Assembly: GCA_017548565.1 (NCBI GenBank) | Contig: JAFYZU010000055.1 | Location: 1 to 34,892, forward strand | Reading direction: 5' to 3' | DNA from: Treponema sp. | GTDB taxonomy: Bacteria; Spirochaetota; Spirochaetia; Treponematales; Treponemataceae | Length of the DNA stretch: 34,892 nt | Shown here: positions 28,710 to 34,759 of the stretch, one piece after another | How positions within the stretch are numbered: position 1 is the first letter of the stretch | Layout of the letters: every line of letters starts with the position of its first letter | The notes under the pieces: model-generated | What the model saw: only the letters and a program-made list of their open reading frames with translations | Database searches by the model: none | Told to the model about the DNA's origin: nothing | Made by a program: the position numbers and the translations under genes

Positions 28710-29297
28710 TGGCACCTTTACCATTACCTTAGCGTGCCTGATTACTTTATCCTTCAGCTTATATCCTTTCAGATATACCTGAGCCAATGTTTCTTTTTCG
28801 ACGTTTTCGTCTTCCTGCCGGCCGATTGCTTCATGAATATCAGGATCAAAATCATCTCCTTCTGTTCCGTAAGCTGTAAGACCGTATTTATCCTCGAGCA
28901 TCTTAACAAGATTACCGTTAATCATTTTAATACCGTCAGCGATTGATTTTACATCTGTCGCAGTAGCGGCTGCATCAACAGTTCTGTCAAAATTATCAAG
29001 ACTTTCAAGCAAATCTTCAAGCAAAGACGCATTTGCATAAGTTACTGCATCTTCCTTCTGCTGCACCATTCTTTTACGCCAGTTATCATTCTCTGCAGCT
29101 TTATAAAGCATCTGATTTTTTAAATCAGCTATTTCCTTTTCAAGCGCTTCAATTTTTTCTTCAGGCGTAAGTTCTTTTTCTTCTTCAGCTTCAGTTGAAT
29201 CCTCAGAGGCAGGCTGTACATCTTCTTCTGTCTGATTTTCTGCCTGTTCTTCTGTCTGATTATCAACTTCTTCTGTTTTCTGCTCTTCTTCAGCCAT
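28698..29297 (-). CDS. grpE: nucleotide exchange factor GrpE
   Basis: Releases ADP from DnaK. The 199 residues comprise a very acidic Glu/Gln-rich N-terminal tail (about 1-50) with repeated TEEQAENQTEE-like units, a long dimer coiled coil (50-110, with YKAAENDNWRKRMVQQKED) and the beta-domain with GDDFDPDIHEAIGRQED and the C-terminal GYKLKDKVIRHAKVMVKVPVSK. Complete. First gene of the grpE-dnaK-dnaJ set. No hrcA lies upstream, although many bacteria have hrcA-grpE-dnaK-dnaJ. Confidence 0.96.
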   Translation of the reverse strand: MAEEEQKTEEVDNQTEEQAENQTEEDVQPASEDSTEAEEEKELTPEEKIEALEKEIADLKNQMLYKAAENDNWRKRMVQQKEDAVTYANASLLEDLLESLDNFDRTVDAAATATDVKSIADGIKMINGNLVKMLEDKYGLTAYGTEGDDFDPDIHEAIGRQEDENVEKETLAQVYLKGYKLKDKVIRHAKVMVKVPVSK

Positions 29298-29331
29298 TAC
29301 AATTTCCTTGTTTTATTTTATCACTTTTAAA

Positions 29332-29359
29332 ATTAATAATTCCGAAGGGCAATCGTCAA
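29332..29359 (-). promoter_or_regulatory. grpE promoter
   Basis: Minus-strand TTGACG (29354-29359), 16 bases, ATTAAT (29332-29337), followed by a leader of about 30 bases carrying AAGGAA (around 29304-29309) before the ATG at 29297. The 29298-29441 gap contains no CIRCE operator (TTAGCACTC-N9-GAGTGCTAA), so HrcA control is not supported. Confidence 0.5.
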
Positions 29360-29441
29360 CAAAAAATTCATTTTTTTTCAAAATAAATCATTATAAATAG
29401 TAAATAACAGAGAAAAACAGGTGATTTTATAAGGATTTTAA

Positions 29442-30500
29442 CTATTCCTGGCGAAAATCAATGATTCTTTTGCAGGAATTTCCGTCAAAAAGTGATATTC
29501 CATAAAAAGAACCGTCAACATCAGGATTACGTGCTATATAATAAAAACCATTTTCACATTCAGCAAGGGATGCAAAACATCCGTCACAATCAGACACGAC
29601 TCCTGTAATTTTTTCTTCATTTGTATCATATTTTATAAAACAGATGGAAGAACGTACCTTTGCAGGTAAAACAAGCTGATTGTCATATAAAAATCCGTAG
29701 CCCGCGAAGCCTTCAAAACGCCACGGAAGATTTTTATCCATCATAAGAGAACGTACAAATTTTATTGTTCCCTTCAGATAAAATTTGTACAATACCGCAG
29801 AAGCCTTGTCTGTGCTGCTCAAAAAAGCATATACTTCATTTTCATTAACTTTTATCAATCGTAGAAAATCACTGTTCTTTTCCATTGAAAAGCAGTTTTT
29901 AATGCTGTTCTTAGTGATATAAAATACATTGTGAGTTTTGTTATCACGAGTTCCGCCCGCAATACAGATTCCGTTTTCGGTAAAAAAACAGTCAGAAATA
30001 AAGAGGTCGATTTTTCCGGACCATATTTTTTTAAGAAGAATTTTTTCTTTTCCGATATAATTGATTCTGTAAAAATCAAATTCAAAACCGCTGTCATCAA
30101 CATAATTTTCTTTCTGGGAAAGAACGTAATTTCTGTTAAGATATACAAGACGTCCTTTAAGCGGGACCTGTGTCGTTACCCTTCCGTTTGAATTTACCTG
30201 AAGAAGAATTTCATTTTCCTGATCCCATGCAAGAAAAGCACCGTTATTCTTAGAAGCACCGACAGAGTTACGGGTAAAGCGCGATGAAGCTTTATTGATT
30301 CCGTAATCTTTTACATAAAGAGGTGAATCATCAAGATTAAAAGTATATGCATTACCTCCAACAGTAAACGCGCATACCGGCGGATGATTTTCTTTTTGCG
30401 GAGAACATGAAATACATGAACAGGAAAGCAAAAAAAACGCCGCAAGTGGTTTTAAACCTGCGGCATTCTTACTGCTCTTTTTAAAGGGCAATACAATCAT
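29442..30500 (-). CDS. putative lipoprotein of unknown function
   Basis: A 352-residue exported protein not matched to a family. The N-terminus has lysines and a hydrophobic stretch running into a cysteine cluster, LLSCSCISCSPQ; Cys27 (LLSC) is the best lipobox cysteine, with Cys29 and Cys32 as spares. The rest is beta-rich with regularly spaced aromatic strands and Gly/Asp turns (for example NGRVTTQVPLKGRLVYLNRN and GFAGYGFLYDNQLVLP), suggesting a beta-propeller-like sensor or binding protein. Its start ATG overlaps the stop of the upstream YiiX-like gene by one base (TAATG), so the two are translationally coupled and probably work together. Confidence 0.75.
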   Translation of the reverse strand: MIVLPFKKSSKNAAGLKPLAAFFLLSCSCISCSPQKENHPPVCAFTVGGNAYTFNLDDSPLYVKDYGINKASSRFTRNSVGASKNNGAFLAWDQENEILLQVNSNGRVTTQVPLKGRLVYLNRNYVLSQKENYVDDSGFEFDFYRINYIGKEKILLKKIWSGKIDLFISDCFFTENGICIAGGTRDNKTHNVFYITKNSIKNCFSMEKNSDFLRLIKVNENEVYAFLSSTDKASAVLYKFYLKGTIKFVRSLMMDKNLPWRFEGFAGYGFLYDNQLVLPAKVRSSICFIKYDTNEEKITGVVSDCDGCFASLAECENGFYYIARNPDVDGSFYGISLFDGNSCKRIIDFRQE

Positions 30501-31489
30501 TATCGTTCACGAATATTTTCATAAACCTTATTGAAATATGAAGAAAAATAGATTTCTTCTGCAAGAACGATATTCTTTTTAGCTGTAGCCATATATTCGC
30601 TTATGGCAGCATTTTTCTTTTTAGAGCTGTAGAAATAACGTACTGCATAGTAATCTTTTACGATTGTATAAAGGCCTGAAGTTGTCCAATCAATAAGATC
30701 TGAGTTCGAATCAATATCCCAGCCATATTTATTGTAAACCCACCATACAACCTTTGTACAATACCACATGTAGGTATCTTCTTTCGTAACAACATCAAAA
30801 ATATTAATAGTATTCTTGAAGAATCCGTATTTCATATTTTTGTTGTTCATATCACAATAATAATCCATATATGCCTGAGCAGAATCAAGCTTTGATTTAT
30901 TAAGTGAATATTTAGGATTAAGGACACATGCATTTACCTTGTTACGCCAGTCATTTGCACTTTCGTATCCTGCACCCTTAGAAATTGCAGTTTCAAGACA
31001 AAGTGCATCTTCATTATATTTGTCATATTTGTCTAAATCTAAAACAGCTCCATGATAATAAGAACCAGGTACAGTTTTTGGTGATACCCAGTCAATTACA
31101 GTTCCGACAAGATCATCTGTTCCGCCTGAAATATAAACGGCTCCGTCAAGATTGAACGGCATGTCATTCATGGCAGGATATTTACTTGAACCTGATTTTC
31201 CACTGCTTCCTGCACGTGCGCTTGCAAATCTTTCTGATTCAACTGCCATTGAAGTTCCATACTTTGCATCAAAATACTGCATTGCCGCAACTTCATCATC
31301 AGTACCGAGTGCCTGGAGAACTTTTTCAAAATCTGCATCTACTTCCTGGTTCCATGCTTCTACATCTTCTGGTTCCTGTTCTGTTTGCATCATGGCAACT
31401 TTACTTTCCGGAACATCATAAACAATGTTTTTTGTACAACCTGCGAATATAATTGCACCCATTACAACAAAAAGATAAATTCTTTTCAT
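30500..31489 (-). CDS. lipoprotein with YiiX-like permuted papain-fold (NlpC/P60-type) hydrolase domain
   Basis: 329 residues. Signal peptide and lipobox IFAGC place a lipid on Cys18. After a low-complexity linker (about 85-105) comes a domain resembling the YiiX/DUF830 permuted NlpC/P60 amidases: GAVYISGG, a possible catalytic His in YYHGAVLD (His146), LETAISKG (Glu166), and a conserved-looking Cys in WYCTKVVWWVYNKYGWDID (Cys244), comparable to the YCSxLVWxAY pattern of that family. Known relatives act on peptidoglycan peptides or lipids. The assignment rests on motif order only. First gene of a two-gene operon with the downstream lipoprotein. Confidence 0.62.
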   Translation of the reverse strand: MKRIYLFVVMGAIIFAGCTKNIVYDVPESKVAMMQTEQEPEDVEAWNQEVDADFEKVLQALGTDDEVAAMQYFDAKYGTSMAVESERFASARAGSSGKSGSSKYPAMNDMPFNLDGAVYISGGTDDLVGTVIDWVSPKTVPGSYYHGAVLDLDKYDKYNEDALCLETAISKGAGYESANDWRNKVNACVLNPKYSLNKSKLDSAQAYMDYYCDMNNKNMKYGFFKNTINIFDVVTKEDTYMWYCTKVVWWVYNKYGWDIDSNSDLIDWTTSGLYTIVKDYYAVRYFYSSKKKNAAISEYMATAKKNIVLAEEIYFSSYFNKVYENIRER

Positions 31490-31600
31490 TCATTAATCTC
31501 CTTTAGAGCATCCAGATTAATGTATGCTCTATAAATTTTATTTTAACAGAAGATTACGAAATTGCAATTAAAAAATTATCGTTTACAATAAAACACGATG

Positions 31601-31629
31601 TTGAACGTAATATCTTTTTTTTCTATAAT
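31601..31629 (+). promoter_or_regulatory. promoter of the 134-residue gene, predicting a leaderless mRNA
   Basis: TTGAAC (31601-31606), 17 bases, perfect TATAAT (31624-31629). The ATG at 31636 is six bases after the -10, at the expected transcription start. No ribosome site lies between them. The remaining part of 31490-31600 is AT-rich and carries the leader of the divergent lipoprotein operon. Confidence 0.65.
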
Positions 31630-31635
31630 GAATGC

Positions 31636-32040
31636 ATGACTGATATTGGAAAATTTTTAAGCGATGTAGAAAAAATCAAAAAACACGAAAGACAGAATAA
31701 CAGCGGAAAATGTGATTATAATAGAATAAAAAACGATCTGCGCAGTCTCTTTGAACGCTCCACATCCTGCCCGATCGGACTTCCAGGCTCTATTTTTGAA
31801 TACTGGGAAACTACTTACATCTTAACAAGCCCGGATATCAGTGAAGAACCAACAAGCGATTCTATCGGTAAGCTTGGAGCAATGCTTGCTTTTTTAGATA
31901 ACAGTGATGAAGATCAGGAACTTCTTACAAATGATGACTGGAAAGAAATAGGACAGCTTGTAAATTACGAAGCCGAAGATTTACCGGTAGATATTTTACA
32001 GGATATGATGATGATTCTAGTTTCAAAGGGAGCCTACTGA
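31636..32040 (+). CDS. small acidic protein of unknown function
   Basis: 134 residues, soluble, acidic, without signal peptide or membrane helix; family not recognised. It begins with a charged helix (GKFLSDVEKIKKHER), has a CPIGLPGSIFEYWETTYIL core and an acidic C-terminal half (SDEDQELLTNDDWKEIGQLV). The radical SAM gene follows after two bases, its ribosome site AAAGGGAG lying inside this gene's last codons, so the pair is coupled and possibly functionally linked. Confidence 0.75.
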   Translation: MTDIGKFLSDVEKIKKHERQNNSGKCDYNRIKNDLRSLFERSTSCPIGLPGSIFEYWETTYILTSPDISEEPTSDSIGKLGAMLAFLDNSDEDQELLTNDDWKEIGQLVNYEAEDLPVDILQDMMMILVSKGAY

Positions 32041-32042
32041 TT

Positions 32043-33062
32043 TTGGACTTAGATGCCCTTTATAAAAAGTGTCTGCAGTGCCCAAGAAGATGTAGTGCAA
32101 ATCGTGTGGAAACCACTGGCTTTTGCCGGGAACCTTCCGACCTTCGCATTGCCTTTGCAGGCCTTCATTTTGGCGAAGAACCTCTAATCACAGTTTTTGG
32201 CGGCAGCGGAACCATTTTTTTTACAGGCTGTACCCTGCGCTGTGCCTTCTGTCAGAATTACCAGATAAGCCAGGACGGACTTGGACGAACAGTAGACCGC
32301 TCTGAGTTTGTAGACATCTGTTTGAAACTTCAGGCTGCCGGTGCAGAAAATATTAATCTTGTTACAGGAAGCCATCACATTCCAAAAATAGCGGGATATT
32401 TAAGGGCTGCACGTGATGGTGGAGTTACAGTGCCTTTTTGCTGGAACAGTTCCGCCTATGAAAGTGTTGAAATGCTGGAGCTTTTAAAAGGCCTGGTTAC
32501 AATCTGGCTGCCGGATTTGAAAACGCTTAACGGGCAAATGTCTCGGGGACTTTTTGCAGCACCAGACTACCCCGACGCCGCAACAAAAGCCATCAGCTGG
32601 ATGATAAAAAATAATCCTTTGAAAATTGAATCTATTCCAGAGCCCCCGAACGCCAAACCCGCCGAATGGGCAGAACCTGGACAGCCACGAGATAAAATGA
32701 TGTCTGGTGTAATAGTGCGCCATCTTTTTATGCCAGGAAAATTTGAACAAACCGCCGATGTTTTGGCATGGCTTAAAGAAAACGCTGACGAACGGGCAAT
32801 AATTTCGCTGATGAATCAATATACGCCGGTGCCTTTTAAGGAAAGTCGTGAACATTTGGAGGCTCGCCAGCGTGCCCTCGCCCATTTAGAAAACCGTCTT
32901 GTAAACGCTCAGGAATTCGAAGATATCCAGGACCTCATCCAAGCCTACAATTTTGAATACCTTTTCTACCAGGAATTAAGCGACGACACCAGCTGGCTGC
33001 CGGATTTTACCCGCCCGCAACCATTCAGCAACAAGCTGGCTACACCGGTATGGCATTACTAA
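32043..33062 (+). CDS. PflX-like radical SAM enzyme
   Basis: 339 residues resembling COG1313 (PflX, 'pyruvate formate-lyase activating enzyme-like'). The radical SAM cluster motif is CTLRCAFC (Cys63, Cys67, Cys70), preceded by a cysteine-rich N-terminal module CLQCPRRC...GFC (Cys10, Cys13, Cys17, Cys28) that could bind zinc or a second cluster. Further family features are HFGEEPLI, NLVTGSHHIP and LPDLKTL. The true reaction is unknown for this subgroup; glycyl-radical activation is inferred by similarity, and no glycyl-radical enzyme is nearby. The start is a TTG at 32043, ten bases after AAAGGGAG, in an unusually tight coupling with the upstream gene. Confidence 0.85.
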   Translation: MDLDALYKKCLQCPRRCSANRVETTGFCREPSDLRIAFAGLHFGEEPLITVFGGSGTIFFTGCTLRCAFCQNYQISQDGLGRTVDRSEFVDICLKLQAAGAENINLVTGSHHIPKIAGYLRAARDGGVTVPFCWNSSAYESVEMLELLKGLVTIWLPDLKTLNGQMSRGLFAAPDYPDAATKAISWMIKNNPLKIESIPEPPNAKPAEWAEPGQPRDKMMSGVIVRHLFMPGKFEQTADVLAWLKENADERAIISLMNQYTPVPFKESREHLEARQRALAHLENRLVNAQEFEDIQDLIQAYNFEYLFYQELSDDTSWLPDFTRPQPFSNKLATPVWHY

Positions 33063-33154
33063 GCTAATTTACGTAGCGGTGCGAACTACGCAGCGCCCGT
33101 TTGTCTAAAACTGCCGTTTTAAGCTGCTAATTTTGAATTCAAAAAAAGTAATAA
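33063..33154. other. short intergenic stretch rich in small inverted repeats
   Basis: Contains CGTAG/CTACG arms (about 33072-33092) and TAAAAC-TGCC-GTTTTA (33106-33121), which may act as a weak terminator for the radical SAM gene. The decamer ACTGCCGTTT (33110-33119) occurs again at 33812-33821, so the DNA on either side of the DUF pair shares sequence. Confidence 0.4.
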
Positions 33155-33391
33155 TCAAACTTTTACACTATTCTCATAAAGATATTCAGGACACAAATCG
33201 AGTTCATCATTCCACATAACAGTATTATGTCCAACTTTTGCTTTCATAAAGAATTTGATGTTTTTTAGAGGTTTATTAATTTTATGCTCTAACATAGGAA
33301 TAAAATCAAATATTCGTTTTTCACCAGTTTTAAAAGTGAGAATTAATTTATAATCTTTCGTCGGCTCAACAGCCATTACTTGCCAATTCAT
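33155..33391 (-). CDS. DUF2442 domain protein
   Basis: A 78-residue protein with the DUF2442 pattern: NWQVMAVEPTKDYKLILTFKTGEKRIFDF, then PLKN..FF..A and the terminal WNDELDLCPEYLYENS. The start is the ATG at 33391, with AGGAA seven bases before it; an upstream TTG lies in the same frame without a better ribosome site. It follows the DUF4160 gene by ten bases. Such DUF4160-DUF2442 pairs are widespread on accessory DNA and have been suspected to be toxin-antitoxin systems; activity is not established. Confidence 0.85.
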   Translation of the reverse strand: MNWQVMAVEPTKDYKLILTFKTGEKRIFDFIPMLEHKINKPLKNIKFFMKAKVGHNTVMWNDELDLCPEYLYENSVKV

Positions 33392-33401
33392 ACACAAATT
33401 C

Positions 33402-33668
33402 CTATTTAAGCGGTGATATTTTTTTCAATTTCTTCTCTTTAATTGCAAGTTCCCAGTTTTGCAATAATTCATCCTTATGTATCTCACACCAGGCAAGAAC
33501 AAGTCTAAGTTTATTTTGAGGCATATCTCCTTCAACCATCTCACATTCATGAATATTAATTACACACTCTTTATCACCATAATAAACATGAAAATGAGGA
33601 GGATTATGCTCTTTTCCATTATTGTACATATAAATCGAAAGTCCATAAAAACTACTTATACTTGGCAC
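33402..33668 (-). CDS. DUF4160 domain protein
   Basis: 88 residues from a GTG start at 33668, matching the typical DUF4160 start MPSISSFYGLSIYMY and its signature HNPPHFHVYYG, with the C-terminal LVLAWCEIHKDELLQNWE. The GTG is chosen because AGAGGTGAG lies directly upstream and because a longer frame from 33701 would start upstream of the promoter's -10 box. First gene of a two-gene operon with DUF2442. The conserved PPHFHV histidines suggest metal or nucleic acid contact, but no function is proven. Confidence 0.85.
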   Translation of the reverse strand: MPSISSFYGLSIYMYNNGKEHNPPHFHVYYGDKECVINIHECEMVEGDMPQNKLRLVLAWCEIHKDELLQNWELAIKEKKLKKISPLK

Positions 33669-33687
33669 AATCTCACCTCTTCGTAGT

Positions 33688-33716
33688 ATTTTAGCATACA
33701 CAGTTTATTTTGTCTA
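33688..33716 (-). promoter_or_regulatory. strong promoter of the DUF4160/DUF2442 operon
   Basis: Minus-strand TAGACA (33711-33716, 5 of 6), 17 bases, TAAAAT (33688-33693) with an extended TG one base before it. Transcription would begin near 33681, giving a leader of about 13 bases that consists almost only of the ribosome site. Confidence 0.65.
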
Positions 33717-33851
33717 ACGAAATGGCAAGATCTTTTCCCCACCTCACTAATTATAAATGAAATTATGCAAAAAAAAAATTCACGCTTTCGCGGGATTTTC
33801 TTAAAATATTCACTGCCGTTTCGCTCGCTGCTGCTTATGATTACTCTGGTG

Positions 33852-33874
33852 CGAGTTTTGCTACGCAAAACTCG
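33852..33874. repeat. palindromic element, copy 2 (CGAGTTTTGC arms)
   Basis: Arms CGAGTTTTGC (33852-33861) and GCAAAACTCG (33865-33874), loop TAC; identical arms to 28659-28680. It stands 22 bases past the stop of the SUMF1-fold gene. The surrounding 33717-33896 holds no credible gene, an A9 run at 33769-33777 and the palindrome CGCATGCG at 33884-33891. Confidence 0.85.
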
Positions 33875-33896
33875 TTAGTGAGCGCATGCGAACGTT

Positions 33897-34754
33897 TTAC
33901 TGAGCGGAGCGTACCACGCGGAAGAACCCCGTTCCTTCGTACACTCTATTCGGAGTGCCAAAGTCCCTATAGCAATCAGAACATTCGTTGGCGAGCTTGT
34001 GCCAGCAGCCACCTCGTCTGACGCGGCGGGTCCCCAACGTGACGGGTCCAGAAGGGTTTGTTACACTTCCTGTTGCTGTTGACATTGATTCAAACCAGTC
34101 ATAGCACCATTCCCTAACATTTCCGCTCATGTCAAAAATTCCAAGGGCATTTGCAGTTTTTAATCCTACCTGATGTGTTCCGTAGCCGGCTGTTCCTGTA
34201 TTTGCACCATCATTTTGAATATTGAACAAATACCAGCCTACAGAATCCATTCCTGTGTTTTTATTATCATCATAGTTTGAACCGTTGGCCTTTGCAGCTC
34301 CGCTAAATAAATAATCCCAGTCAGGCTTTGTTTGATCTCCACCTCTGGCTGCAAATTCCCACTCAGCTTCAGTTGGCAGTCTGTAGCCTTTTTTTGTAAT
34401 ATCTGCTTCTACAGATGCATTTGTAATGTGACCGCTTGAAACAGTTATATTTGAAATTGTATAAACTTTGTCTGCTGCTGTCATTGTCTTTTCTGTAAGT
34501 ACATTACAAAAATATACGGCATCATACCAGGTTACGCTTTCTGCAGGGCGGTATTTCTGAGTTTCTTCTGCTACCTTAGGATAATTTTCTGTTTCTGTAC
34601 AAGAAAATGGAGCTGCTGTAAGGTCATCCTCTCCTATTTTCTGATTAATCATAACAGCTGTATAAAGTTCCTGGGTTACCTCGTACTTACTCATTATGAA
34701 TGGACTAAGAGTTTCAGTTCGCCCCTGAATAAAAACACCTGGATAATTGTCCAT
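33897..34754 (-). CDS. SUMF1/formylglycine-generating-enzyme-fold protein, 5' end lost at an insertion sequence
   Basis: The frame encodes a C-type-lectin-like FGE-sulfatase domain: GRTETLSPFIMSKYEVTQELY at the start, then SVTWYDAVYFCN, GYRLPTEAEWEFAARGG, GIFDMSGNVREWCYDW and RRGGCW...GFFRVV at the end. Family members are normally exported with a signal peptide and leader region before the SPF.MSKYEVTQ segment. Here those are absent: the frame opens only about 15 residues earlier, at ATG 34754 (or TTG 34766), without a ribosome site, and insertion-sequence DNA follows. It is probably a truncated remnant. The catalytic cysteine arrangement of true FGE is not evident. The last 150 coding bases are about 59% GC against about 42% in the middle of the gene. 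Confidence 0.75.
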   Translation of the reverse strand: MDNYPGVFIQGRTETLSPFIMSKYEVTQELYTAVMINQKIGEDDLTAAPFSCTETENYPKVAEETQKYRPAESVTWYDAVYFCNVLTEKTMTAADKVYTISNITVSSGHITNASVEADITKKGYRLPTEAEWEFAARGGDQTKPDWDYLFSGAAKANGSNYDDNKNTGMDSVGWYLFNIQNDGANTGTAGYGTHQVGLKTANALGIFDMSGNVREWCYDWFESMSTATGSVTNPSGPVTLGTRRVRRGGCWHKLANECSDCYRDFGTPNRVYEGTGFFRVVRSAQ

Positions 34755-34759
34755 GGAGT

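Noticed and set aside
33656..33868. Possible 70-residue minus-strand gene
   Set aside because: No family resemblance or ribosome site, and it covers the promoter of the DUF4160 operon.
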